64,000 nt of DNA from assembly GCA_950022295.1 (NCBI GenBank), contig OX465598.1:67006001-67070000 (forward strand), in the 5' to 3' direction. Each line of letters starts with the position of its first letter. The first letter of the stretch is position 1. A program made the position numbers and the translations under genes. The DNA is from Bromus sterilis. Its lineage: Eukaryota > Streptophyta > Magnoliopsida > Poales > Poaceae. Below the pieces are notes generated by a model. The model did no database searches, was not told where the DNA came from, and worked only from the letters and a program-made list of their open reading frames with translations. Below, piece by piece: positions 11,176 through 22,420 of this stretch.

Positions 11176-14072
11176 TCATCTGACATGCATGTGTGAGGCT
11201 GCATGCTTGATTCTAAGGATCTCAGTAGAAACTTGTCCCATATCTGGCCGGTCTTTTGGTGATGTCATGGAGCAAGAGAGGCCTATTATAATCAGTGGGA
11301 TAACACACTTTTTCATCATGTCAGCTGCATTCCTGTCATCTTGTAGCATCGTGGGATCAACCAGCTCATGAATATTCCTTGTAAATGTTCTATCAACAAA
11401 TTCATGAAGGCTTATACCGTCACTGAATTTTTTATCAGTTGGACTGCAGCCTGTAATCAATTGTAACAGAAGCACTCCAAAACTGTAGACATCACCTTTG
11501 GTTGATATCTGTTGGCTCATGCCATACTCTGCATTTACATTTATACAAATAAAATAAAATTAGTGGATCGTCACTATTTGTACAACTCTATGAAGAACTT
11601 ATAGAACTAATATCTTGCAAATAAGGTTATCTCACCTGGTGGGATGTATCCTATGGATCCTTTTAGGCGACATGAACTTGCTGAACTATCTTGATGTGCA
11701 TTTGATGTACTGAACTCAAATCTCGCCAGGCCAAAGTCTACGACGTATGCAGCCATATCAAGACCCAAAAGAATATTGCTTGGCTTCAAGTCGCAATGTA
11801 TAATTGGAGATTCACACTGGTTGTGAAGATAATCCAAAGCAAATGCTACATCCAAGATTATATCAATCCTTTGGCTTAACGACAGAATATTTCTTTCACC
11901 ATGTTCATGATCCTCTGGATGTAACCACATGTCTAGATTCCCATTTGGCAGGTATGGGAACACTAGGGCCTTGAAATCTGCCCCTGTATGATCCACTGAA
12001 GAGCATGAAGTAATGACTTTTAGAAGGTTCCGATGGCGCACATTACGAAGGGCTTCACACTCTGCTATGAAGCTCCTATGTGCTCCATTAATGTCAAGGT
12101 CGAAAATCTTGATGGCAACTTGATCTTCTTGATACTGGAGACTGCCCTTATAAACCCTTCCAAATGATCCAGAACCAATTAAGTTCGCAGAAGAGAATCG
12201 ATCTGTTGCCCTTACAACATCTTCATATGATATGTTCTTTCTGTGCTTGTTGACATGTTGCAAATGGGGATTGGGTTGCATTCTCTTCTTCCGATAATAT
12301 ATCACAATGCATGACAAAAGTATTGTAGCGACAACAAAAATTGGTAGCACAATCCCTAGGACCAGAACCAATGACTTATGTTTTGTTTTCTTGTCAACCA
12401 GTGCAGAACAAAAGGACATACCTCCTGATGGAATGCTTGTACACAGATGATAATTTCCTTCAACTAACACTGCACCAGCAAGGTCGAAAATACCACCTCT
12501 TGGAACTGCACCATGAAAATGGTTGAAGGATAAATTGAGGTGCTGGAGGGATTTCAAAGATTTGAGAGGATCTGGTATTTCTCCAGACAAATTATTTTGA
12601 GAAATATCCATATTTTTTAAGCTGGATAATCTGGCAAAAGACTGAGGAATGCTTCCTACAAAGAAATTGCTTTGCATCTCAAGATACTCCAGATCGACAC
12701 ACTGGCCGAGAGTTGACGGGATGTTGCCGGACAGCCTGTTATTTGACAAGTTCATTTTCTTCAGATGAATGAGGTTACCAACTTCCTCTGGCATTATTCC
12801 CGAAAAGTAATTGTATGACAAGTCCAACTCTTCAGAAAGTGTAAAGATTCTGAAGATCTTACTTGGTATTGGCCCATCCAGTGAGTTGTGAGCAAGGTTG
12901 AGTATTTCGAGCTGAGTACATCTTGCTATACTTGCGGGTATCCTTCCACTAAAGCTGTTGTGGTCCAATTCCAGCATCCTCAACTGGACGAGATTACCAA
13001 TAATATCCGGAATTAGGCCTGAAAGCATGTTCAGTGAAATGGATAGATCAACCAAGTTTTGCAATTTCCCAAGTGTTGCTGGTATATTACCACTGAGACA
13101 ATTGTTACCCATGTACAAGATGTTGAGGCTCTTAAGCTGACCAATCTCCGGTGGTATAGGTCCAGAAATGTTGTTGCTACTTAGCGCCAACCACTCAAGA
13201 CTATTGGAAAGATTACCGATCGAACTTGGCAGTTTACCTTGGAGATTGTTCCCATCCAGCATCAGTATAATTAACCTAGTACAATATGAGAGTGAAGAGA
13301 GAAATCCCCAATCATCTGCGTCTAGGTTGTTGCGTGCCAAATCAAGTTGCTCTAAATTTGACAATGAACCGAAGAATGGTATGGATCCAGTAAAGCTATT
13401 ATGATTCAGGTAAAGCATGTATAGGTGGTAAGCTTTGAGGAGGGAAGCTGGGATTGGGCCATCAAAATTATTCTTTGAGAGTACCAAGGCCTGAATATTC
13501 GGGAGCGTGTAACCAATGTCAAATGGCAATCTTCCGATTAGTGAGTTCTCCGATATGGCAAGAACTGTGAGGGATGACATGTTGAATAAAGACAATGGAA
13601 CTGGCCCAGATAAGTTGTTAACACCCAAGCTCAGTTTCTGCAGTGTTGGAATATAGCCTAAGCTCTCTGGGATGCTCCCAACTAAATGATTATCTGTGAG
13701 ACGAAGGTGAACTAGGGAGGAAAGGTTTCCTAGTGAGAAAGGTATCGTTCCTGAAAGATGGTTGTTCCTTAAATCAAGATGTTTAATAGGGGGTGATGTG
13801 TCAGTAACAGGAGGTATTGAACCAACAAAACTGTTCTGTCGGAGGCAAATGGCAATAAGCGACGAAGTGGTGAAGAGAGCCTTAGGGAGTTTTCCAGTAA
13901 AATTATTGCTCATGAGTCTAAGTACTTGAAGAGCTGAACTATTTGCCAAGGACTCTGGGATGACTCCTGCAAGAGCATTCCTCCCGAGATCGACATATGC
14001 GAGAACATGGCTGCTGCCCAGAGATGGTGGTATGTTGCCGGTGAGCCCGATCAATTTTAAGATATTTGACAC
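11176..14072 (-). CDS. LRR receptor-like kinase, Xa21/LRR-XII type, N-terminus missing
   Basis: Membrane receptor kinase, probably for immune or peptide signalling (family knowledge). Two exons on the minus strand, 14072-11636 and 11528-11176; the intron 11635-11529 has GT/AG ends and joins the kinase APE-type motif as IPP|E in frame, giving 929 codons. Residues 1 to about 525 are about 19 plant-type LRRs, about 567-593 a membrane helix, and from about 626 the kinase: glycine loop GSGSFGRVYKG, VAIK lysine, IIHCDLKPSN, DFG. HCD instead of HRD makes it a non-RD kinase, typical of pattern-recognition receptors. The signal peptide, LRRNT domain and first repeats are absent: the frame starts inside a repeat, and an in-frame stop lies just upstream. 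It is probably a truncated or displaced gene copy, although all kinase motifs are intact. Confidence 0.85.
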
Positions 14073-14255
14073 TTGAGGATTTCAGTCCACCAGCGACCGA
14101 GCAACTTTCATGAAGCGCAAAACCCCTAGAATTTCATCGGTAATTAAGTAGTAACATTCACGCAAGAGTATGAACGCGTGTTTTGACGTACTCCCTCTGT
14201 TTCGTGATATAAGGTGCCTAAGCATTTTGCACGAATATTAACACGTACGTATAAT

Positions 14256-14413
14256 CAGTAGCGGTGCTAGGATCTAGTAACGCCCCAGGCAGGCTTCGTA
14301 AAATAACCGTGCTACAGTGTAAAATAGTGCTACAGTAGCTACAGTTAACAAAGGACATAGCAGCCACGCCCCAGGCGGCAGCCCGGCCTGCCTGGGGCCT
14401 GACGCCGCCACTG
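14256..14413. mobile_element. hAT-type MITE, 158 bp
   Basis: Ends CAGTAGCGGTG and, in reverse, CAGTGGCGGCG, flanked by a perfect 8-base duplication CGTATAAT (14248-14255, 14414-14421). The 8-base duplication and CAGTGGCGG end are hAT hallmarks. Confidence 0.9.
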
Positions 14414-14422
14414 CGTATAATA

Positions 14423-14504
14423 CTACCTCCGACCCATATTAATGGGCACACACTTAATACAACTTTGTACTAAGTGTGTGCCCATTAATATGGGTCGGTG
14501 GGAG
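14423..14504. mobile_element. Stowaway MITE, 82 bp near-perfect hairpin
   Basis: Ends CTACCTCCGACCC and, in reverse, CTCCCACCGACCC with arms of about 37 bases and TA on both sides (14421-14422, 14505-14506). The whole element folds back on itself. Its left TA overlaps the target duplication of the neighbouring hAT MITE. Confidence 0.88.
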
Positions 14505-14622
14505 TACTATAATTGGGCTAATCTGCCACTAGAAATAATCATGAGAAAACAGTTCAAATCAACCAATAATAGAAAAGAGACCCTCCGTTCTATCTCTTTC
14601 CGTAGGTATATTAGCCTAAACG

Positions 14623-15815
14623 CAGGAATGAAAATGGAGCGAAGACTTTTTTGCTTTTTCAGAGGAAATATGAAAATGGAGAGGAAATATGAAAACGGAA
14701 ACAAAAGTGGAATTTTTATGTGTAAACGAAAACAAAAACGGAACGGTGTTTTTCGGTGAAACAGTGATGGAAATGTAACTTTCCGTTTCCGTGAATATGA
14801 AATTTCTGGTTTTACTATGAGACTATGTCTGCTTTGCATCCCAAGCATCAAACAACACACAATGGTAAGATATACAGAATGACCCATGTGAGACATAACT
14901 TCTACGACCACGTAATCAACTAGATACATATGTATTTGTCTACTACTACTACTACAAGACTGCGCTAAGTCAGTAACAAATTAGATGATACCCTGTTGGT
15001 TGCTGAGGGAACTATTAACAAATACTTTGATGTCTTAAAACATGATAAAAATTATGAAATATAGTACAATTTGATTATAAATTCCTTTTGGAAAAAATGA
15101 TGTTTAAAATAGAAATCTAAGAAAATTTGATGAAAATCCAAAAAATATGTGTGATTTTTTGCTTTGTAATCCGAAAATATCTTGACAATATATCGGTGAG
15201 ATAATATGAGACGAAAAGAACGTTGAGTAGAGACAGTGGAAACATCTCCACCATTGACTAAACCTAAAACAATGATAGCAACTATAGATGTGTAATCATA
15301 GAAAATGGTCGCATAGAAAAATAAAATGCGAGGTACTTAAAATTTGACTTTCTATAAAGAAATCGTTTATAAATCGTGGAGTTGAGTGCATACTTTTTTT
15401 AATATTTATTTATGGTACATTGCATGCGCATGCAGATTTTAGTGACCGCATGTGCAAGTGTTGATGAAAATTAAGTTTTACATGGTGGACCTACTTGATG
15501 ATGTGGATAGCTTGTATGTCATGATAAGTAGTTTAGTGAGGATGAACTATTTAGGTATTATAGATTTATATTATATTGTAGGCATGTAAACAAGTATTTA
15601 GGTTTTTTGTTTCTCTATGGATCAAGGGTTTTTGAGTTCCGGTAACACGCACTTCTGGTTTCGTGTCCTCTCCGTATTCGCTTCATGTTCGTTTGCGATA
15701 ATATCTATTTTCATATTCATTTTCCTTTGTATTCGTTTCCATTTATGTAAAAAGAATATGAAAATAAATGTTGCAACACCCAGTTCCGTTCGTTTCTGCT
15801 CCCTTTTCATCCCTA
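14623..15815. mobile_element. Non-autonomous hAT-like element, 1193 bp
   Basis: Ends CAGGAATGAAAATGGA and, in reverse, TAGGGATGAAAAGGGA, with an exact 8-base duplication CCTAAACG (14615-14622, 15816-15823). No transposase frame inside; the interior is AT-rich with imperfect subterminal inverted repeats of the GAAACGGAA type. Confidence 0.88.
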
Positions 15816-15905
15816 CCTAAACGGATGCTATAATACTAATGTGCCATATATTTTAGATTTTTTCTCAAAACCTTAGGCACCTTACATCAAGGAACTCAGG
15901 GAGTA

Positions 15906-16150
15906 TTACTCTTCAAGACATATAGATACTATATTCGTTGTAGCGACTGAGTTGCTTGGAAATATGCCAAATGAAGCATAAGTTGTACTTTGTGACTTTG
16001 TCTCGACGAATATAGTATGATTGGGTAATTAGATTGACCATAAATTACATGGCAATGAAATACAAACCAACAATAGAAAAAGTGTTCTTGAACTGCTATC
16101 GGAAATCTTGACCAGGATATCTTGATCATATAGAATCCGACCATGCACTC
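15906..16150. other. Spacer left of the CACTA element
   Basis: Continuous with 28992 onward before the CACTA insertion. No gene seen. ATACTATATTCGT at about 15927 recurs inverted near 16005, hinting at an old inverted-repeat remnant. Confidence 0.4.
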
Positions 16151-16169
16151 CACTAATAGGAAATAGGCT

Positions 16170-16500
16170 ATAGCCGCCAGCGCAGTGCTGGCGGACGCCA
16201 AAAGTTGTACGCCAGTGATACTTTCACTGGCGTACAGAGTTAAGTGGACGCCAGGACAATTGAAGGTACCGCTGGCGTACGGTACTAAATGCACGCCAGA
16301 GGCACGGCTTACCCCAGAAGCCCTGTCCGCCAGAGCTATTTATGTTTCCGCTGGCGTACTGTTTAGATTGTATGCCAGAGGAAGTTTGCCCCCGAAATAT
16401 TTTAAATTGCAGATGTTTTTGTTGGCGGGCCTATTGATTGTACGCTAGCGGTAATTCTGTTACCTATGGCGGACAGATAGTTTGTACGCGGTATCCTGTG
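16170..16500. repeat. Left subterminal repeat array of the CACTA
   Basis: About ten degenerate copies, in both orientations, of CTGGCGTAC / GTACGCCAGNGG (for example near 16190, 16208, 16228, 16248, 16271, 16292, 16350). In CACTA elements such arrays are the binding sites of the second-gene (TNPA-like) protein. Confidence 0.85.
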
Positions 16501-16741
16501 AAATTATTGGTGGGCTCGGGCTGCCACCAAATCTCTCATTTATTGCACCTCCATTATTGCTCTTCTCACTAGCTCAAAGTTCCTCCCTTTTCCCCATCTT
16601 CACCACTCTTTTTAACCAATTAAAACTAGTTTATGTGATAGATCTAGCTCCATTACCCTTCTAATGTCCTTCCTACCAAAAGAAATGACCACAAAAGAAC
16701 CAAATTTAGCTCCTTTTGGTGAGATCCAAATATATCATCTC

Positions 16742-16749
16742 TATATATA
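16742..16749 (+). promoter_or_regulatory. Putative TATA box of the first CACTA gene
   Basis: TATATATA in AT-rich sequence. A possible short leader exon follows, ending at AAG|GTGAGG near 16803, and an acceptor-like TTATTGTGCAG lies near 16968. Position suits a spliced untranslated leader; inference only. Confidence 0.4.
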
Positions 16750-16980
16750 GGTCTAGCTAGATCTATTTACATCTCTCTTCTCTCCCACATTGTCTCTCTT
16801 AAGGTGAGGGATCAACATATATGTGCTATTTTTGTATTGTGTCGGGTATGTAATGATGCATATATATGTGCTATATATTCTTGATGATGATGCATGCATG
16901 CATATATGAGATGATGAAATTTTGCCGGATATGTGATGATGCATATATGTGCTATTCTTATTGTGCAGGAAATGATGTCA

Positions 16981-17036
16981 ATATTTTGCCGGAATGTTGA
17001 TTCATTTCCGTTTCGGCAAATTTTGGCACTCTCTTA
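16981..17036 (+). repeat. Leader segment shared by both CACTA genes, copy 1
   Basis: Contains CGGAATGTTGATT, then TTCCGTTTCGGCAAATT. The same block recurs at 24112-24180 before the second gene. The nested CACTA at 17037-18496 splits this copy; the homology resumes at 18497 with GTCCTATTTT. Confidence 0.75.
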
Positions 17037-17069
17037 CACTACTAGGAAAATAGCTATACATGGAAAGCT

Positions 17070-17410
17070 TATTAGTGGCGCATTTTATATGTAATGCGCC
17101 ACTATGTTGTAAGGGGTGACGCACTGGTAAAAATGCGCCACCTATAAGCCCTTATAGGTGGCGCATTTTAAAAAATGCGCCACCCCTAAGAGTGGCCCAG
17201 CCCTGGATCCCCTTATACGTGGCGCATTTGGAGAAATGCGTCACCCCTAAGAACCTTATAGGTGGCGCATGTTGGAAATGTGCCACCCCTAAGAGCTTAG
17301 GGGTGGCGCATTCTGGAAATGCGTCACCCCTAAGGAATTATTTGTGGCGCATCCAGAATGCGCCACCCATAAGCTCTTAGGGGTGGCGCATTTCCTATAT
17401 GCGCCACTAA
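17070..17410. repeat. Array of GTGGCGCATT...AATGCGCCAC hairpins
   Basis: Back-to-back inverted pairs of GGTGGCGCATT and AATGCGCCACC, several separated by only a few bases, joined by TAAGAGCTTAGG-like spacers. A second, shorter set lies at about 18290-18450, and a single pair near 17828. They are subterminal repeats of the nested CACTA and would form strong hairpins in RNA or single-stranded DNA. Confidence 0.85.
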
Positions 17411-18100
17411 TAAGAAAAAACTGGGCGGGAAAATTCCCACATACACCCCCCCCTGGTGGACCGTCTTTTTAATTTGAAAAAAATAAAAGAAAATGATAGA
17501 AATGTCAAAAAAATAAAAGAAAATAAGTTTTCCAAATGATATGTGGTCTAGTTGTTAGGAAAATTTACAAATATGAATTTCGACCTTTTTTGCAAAATCT
17601 CCCGAGAATTACGTAAAATGGGCTTAACTTTTGCATACGACCTCCAATGAAAAAGTTTTTTATATGAAAAATCATCTACTCAAAAAGTTATATCCAAATT
17701 CAACTGGGTATAACCCGTTGAACATTTTTAGAATCCTCAAAAACCTAACAGAAAAAAAGTTATGGGCGTTTGAAGATCTGGAGGCCCAAAAAAAGAGAAA
17801 AAATTGAAAAAAAATTTGAACTTAGTAGTGGCGCATTTTGTATGAAATGCGCCACTAGTAACATTTTTTTTTTGAAATTTTTTTACTTTTTTTAAAATTC
17901 AAAATAGGCTAGAGGACAAATCGGGAAGTTAAAAAAAGTTCAAAATATGCTAATGGTCCCATCGAGAAAGTTTCAAAAAAATTCGAAAATTTTAGAACAC
18001 CCATGAACATTAACAAGGTCCTAGACATCAACATGGTTTAATAGGATTTATATGTTAGATATATCAACAAGTGCCTGCTAGGTGAGTTGGAGTGAGAGTT

Positions 18101-18168
18101 GAATAGAACCGAGAAGTTAAGCGTGCTAGGGCTAGAGTAGTGCTAGAATGGGTGACCCTCGGGGAAGT
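18101..18168 (+). pseudogene. 5S rRNA-derived fragment inside the nested CACTA
   Basis: The segment reads like the 3' two-thirds of plant 5S rRNA: AAGTTAAGCGTGCTAGGGC (18114-18132, A-box region), AGAGTAGTGCTAG, then AATGGGTGACC (18147-18157, C-box region) and GGGGAAGT. A handful of substitutions separate it from the plant 5S consensus. The 5' third is missing or unrecognisable, so it is not a functional 5S gene, but the internal Pol III control region is largely kept. Confidence 0.85.
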
Positions 18169-18567
18169 TTGACCTGAGATTAAGCATAGTGACCGGGCAT
18201 TAAGCATACTAACCTGAGATTAAGAAAAAATAAAAAATAAAAAAATGTTTTCCAGATCCAGATTGAAAATTAAAAATTAAAAAAAATTAATAGTGGCGCA
18301 TTTTCAGAATGCGTCACCCCTAAGAGCTTATAGGTGCCACATTCTGAGATGCGCCACGCCTAAGGGTCTTAGGGGTCGCGCATCCAGAATTCGCCACCTA
18401 TAAGCCCTTATTAGTGGCTTGTAGTTAGTGGCGCATCCATAATGTGCCACTAAACACAAAAAAAGGACGCAACTAAAAGGGCATTCCCTAGTAGTGTTAG
18501 TCCTATTTTTGAATGAAAAATGATTGTTTTACTTGTCTTGTGGTTCTATCACGTGAAGGTGACCGAT

Positions 18568-21500
18568 ATGGCGCCCGGCCATATGAGTGAACATGTCGTG
18601 AAAAAATATTTGAGATACGCTACAGACGACATGATACAAAATAACCACAGGGAGATAAGATGTCCGTGTCGCAAATGCAAAAAAGTGGGCTTGTTGAACC
18701 CCTTTTCGGGAGAGTTGCTGGAGCATCTGCTCATACATGATTTTATGGATGGCCATACTTAGTGGCTTGATGAAGATGATGATGATGATGAAGTCCATGA
18801 TGGTGCGGTGGATCATGATCAACATGACAATAATAACGATCACGGGCAAGAAGACGAAGAGCCGCCTGATGATCCTCCCGCACATGATGTTGGAGATCTA
18901 GAAGATGTTGAACAACACGTAACCGAAGACGATGACATGCAAACACTGCTAGCTTCAGTCGTGCGGGACCTTCATCTCAAAGAGCTGCTTCTAAAGAAGA
19001 TGACTAACTGCAGATCTGCTAGTATAGAGCAAGCTAAGCTGGCACAACTGGAGGTATACTCGAATACTCCGGTGTATCCAGGTTGCGGATCGGAAGACTC
19101 TCGCTTGAAAGTAGCGCTCGATGTTCTCAAAATGAAGGCAAAACACAAATGGACTGACATAAGCGTCGACGCTAGCCTTCAATACTGGCAGAGTAAGCTT
19201 CTGGAGGGCAACTCATGTCCAACAAGTTGTGATGAGGCCAAGAAAGTTGTGTGCCCCTTTGATTTACCGCATGAAAAATACCACGTGTGCATCAATGATT
19301 GCTACATTTATCGGAAAGAGGACACATACATGATCACATGTCCGGTGTGCAATGCCGCTCGATACAAGAAAGGGAAGAAAGAACCTCGGAAAGTTGTGTG
19401 GTATTTTCCGCTCATTCCCCGTTTGCAGCGGTATTTGGCGGACTACAAGGAAGCCAAGCTCATGCGGTGGCACACGGACAGAAAAAATGTAGTATTGAAA
19501 GATCCAAAACAATGTGAAAAGGCAGTTCTGACACACCCTTCGGACGCAAGCCAGTGGAGAGCATTAGACGGCGTAGATGCAAGTTTTGCGGCAGATCCGA
19601 GGAACCTCAAGTTGGGTGTGAGCACCGACGGAGTGAATCCATACAGAAACCAGAGAAGCACACATAGCACTTGTCCCGTGTTCGTATGGATATACAACCT
19701 CCCCTTGGTTATGCATGAAGATTAAGTACATACACATGTGCATGCTAATTCAAGGGCCAAAACAACCTGGCAACGACATCAATCTGTATCTAAAGCTACT
19801 GAAAGATGAGCTAGACACGTTATGGGAAGGGGTGAACACATGGGATGCCGTCGCAGAAGAATATTTCCCTATGAGAGCCACCTTGCTTTGTACGGTGCAT
19901 GACTATCTCGGCCACAGATATGTCACTTGCCAGGTTTGCCACGGACATTGGGGATGTATGAGGTGCATGGATGATCTAACGTTTATGCAGCTTAAGAAAG
20001 GTCCCGGGTCTTCAAAAATTGTCTACACGAGGCATCGAAGGTGGTTACACAAGGATGACCCGTGGAGAAGGCGTGGAGACCTTTTCAATGGTGAAGATGA
20101 GCTCCGGGGACCTCCACGTAAGAGGTGCGGTGAAGAAATATATGAGTTGCTGAATGATTGGGATATGTGCCCTAAGCCGGGAAAGAAGTAAAAGGCACCA
20201 AAACCGCTCCTGGATGTATGGAAGACGATGTCCGTGTTTTGGGACTTGAAGTACTGGCCCGTTCTCGATACGCCTCATTGCCTTGATCTAATGCATATCA
20301 CGAAGAATGTGTTCGAGAGTTTGTTTGCCACTCTGCTCAACATGCCGGAAAAAATCAAAGATGGGCCGAAAGCAAGAAATGACCTGATACATCTAGGTAT
20401 TAGGGAAGAGCTTCACGGGGGAATTGAGTCATCGGATGAGGAGACGAACCGACACAAGGGAAAAAAGGTTAAGAAAAATGACTATCACTGCCCCCCCATC
20501 CTGTTTCACTCTAAGTGAGAATGAGCTTCAATAATTAATCAAGTGCCTTCTAGGAGTCAAAACCCCTTTCGGTTACTGTGGGATGATAAGCAGATATCTG
20601 GACCAGCAGAAATAAAGGTTCAGCGGGATGAAGTCTCATGACTGTCATGTGATGATGACGCAGATATTTCCGGTTGCGATTGGAGGGATAATGGACAAGC
20701 ACGTACGTGAAACCCTTTTTGATTTCTGTAACTTTTTTGACTTGATCTCTCGAAATTCGATTACACGGAAGCAACTCTCAAGGCTGCAGGAAGAGATCGT
20801 TTTGATATTATGCGAACTTGAGATTTACTTTCCACCCGCATTCTTTGACATTTGTGTGCATCTGTTGGTACATATCGTGGAAGATATCATCCACCTCGGA
20901 CCGGCGTTCCTGCACAACATGATGCCGTTCGAAAGGATGAATGGAGTCATCAAAGGATTCGTTCGTAACAGGGCCCGTCCGGAAGGAAGCATCGTTCAGG
21001 GCTATCTCACCGAAGAGTGCATCTCTTTCTGCACGAATCTCCTGGGCGAAGTCGATGACCCTGTTGGCCTTCCCAGAAACAGGCACCTTGGCAGGCTCGA
21101 CGGAGTAAGCCACAAGAATGGCCGGAGGGAATTGCATGTAGACTTTGAAAAACGACGCGTCGACTTTAACAGGGCAAACTTGGTAGCTCTACAACACCTT
21201 GAAATGGTCGATCCCTGGTGCAAAGAGCACGAAAACATCATTAGGAAGAAGTACACTGACCAGGGTAGGGAAAGGACAGATGGGGAAGTAATCAGAGAGC
21301 ACAACTCCACTTTCTTGCGTTGGTTCAAAGAACGCCTTATCAATCCATCGATGGATTGTCCAGAAGACAGACACTTATATGCTTTGTCACATGGTCCCTC
21401 ACCCAACCTTGCGACGTTTCAGGCATATGATATAAATGGGTTCACATTCTACACGGAAGAAAAGGATAAAAGTTATGCTTATCAAAACTCAGGAGTAATG

Positions 21501-22079
21501 ATGGTATCCTCAATCGGTAATGAAAAATTACGATACTACGGAAGGATCGAGGAGATATGGGAGATTGACTACTCTGGAGAGAAGGTGTCGATGTTTTGTG
21601 TCAGATGGGCTAGGAGATCAACCGTCATGAAAGAAAACAAATACTTCACCACCATGGTTATACCCGAAGCCGGCAACACTTCATCAAGCGTGAACGTCAC
21701 TGTGCAAAATGAGCCATGGGTATTGGCTAAGAATGTGTCCCAATCCTTCTTCATAACAGACCACTATAGGCCTAGCCGCGTGGTCGTGAGGAGAGGCGAA
21801 AGAAACATCATAGGAATGGCCGACGAAGAAGACTTCGACATGTTCGGCGACCCAAATATCGAAGATGATGAAGATGACGACGATAAGGCAAAATGCACCA
21901 CAAGAAGGAGCAGAACGACGCTACCTAGGTCAGGTCGTCCGTTCAAAAGAAGTAGTCACGATGTCGGGCTAAATTATGCAACTGCGACAAAAAAGGCAAG
22001 AAAATTACCAAACGCTGAGAAAGACACGCAATGTGTGCGAAGAAACCAGCTAGTATTGATTTCTCTTTTGTATAGATGA
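18568..22079 (+). pseudogene. TNP2-like CACTA transposase, decayed
   Basis: Catalytic transposase of the En/Spm superfamily. I read, in order: the transposase-associated zinc region (CPCRKCKK, about 18662), an acidic Asp-rich stretch encoded by a GAT run (18774-18795), the Transposase_21 domain with CINDCYIYRKED and CPVCNAARYKK (about 19290-19370), DIHCLD-like residues near 20275 (HCLDLMHITKNVFE), the DUF4218 part (PPAFFDICVHLLVHIVED, about 20830) and the DUF4216 part (YYGRIEEIWEIDY, about 21536). Breaks: stop 18760-18762; net shift near 19705; stop 20189-20191; one extra C in a seven-C run near 20491; stops 20532-20534 and 20613-20615. I chose ATG 18568 because the family usually starts at this point before the zinc region. 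Non-functional as read. Confidence 0.9.
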
Positions 22080-22298
22080 GACTACAAACTTGTTGTATCG
22101 ATGAACTAATATTCGATGACACTTTTCTTATATGTACTCTCTTTTGTAATATATATCTTTGACTACTTGCAATTCTATTATTAAGTCATACATTTTTGAC
22201 CATTTTTATATAAAAACAATCCTTTTAATAAAATAGAAAGAAAAACAAATACAAGAATAGAAAAAAAGAAGCAAATACAAAAAAAAACTTCCCTGGCG

Positions 22299-22420
22299 GC
22301 CGGCCCATTTGTACGCCAGTGGTAGAGTCACCTCTGGCGGACCCTCCACTTTTGCACGCCGGAGAAAAAAATGTAGCGATGGCAGACGTGGTTGTCTGTC
22401 CGCCAGCGGTAACTTGGGTA
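22299..22420. repeat. Internal subterminal-type repeats between the two CACTA genes
   Basis: CTGGCGG, TGTACGCCAGTGGTA, CTCTGGCGGAC, GCACGCCGG and CCGCCAGCGGTAA: the same motif set as at the two element ends, but 6 kb inside it. They lie just past the first gene and just before the leader of the second. Confidence 0.75.

Larger units (their letters stand above)
14191..15903. mobile_element. Stowaway-type element swollen by three nested insertions
   Basis: Left end CTCCCTCTGTTTCGTGATAT and right end, read in reverse, CTCCCTGAGTTCCTTGATG share the Stowaway/mariner terminus; both also continue into AAGGTGCCTAAG. TA lies outside each end (14189-14190, 15904-15905). Removing the nested units leaves roughly 260 bp, a normal Stowaway size. 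Confidence 0.82.
17037..18496. mobile_element. Nested non-autonomous CACTA, 1460 bp, TSD TTA
   Basis: Left end CACTACTAGGAAAATAGC; right end, in reverse, CACTACTAGGGAATGCCC; TTA on both sides (17034-17036, 18497-18499). It has no coding frame. Its subterminal motif is GTGGCGCATT, different from the host element, so it belongs to another CACTA family. It interrupts the leader of the host TNP2-like gene. Confidence 0.92.

Noticed and set aside
17070..17410. Regularly spaced repeats that look like a CRISPR array
   Set aside because: Repeats are inverted pairs of a CACTA subterminal motif with short similar spacers, in a plant genome; not CRISPR.
18101..18168. A complete 5S rRNA gene
   Set aside because: The 5' third is missing or unrecognisable and the 3' end diverges; only a fragment can be claimed.
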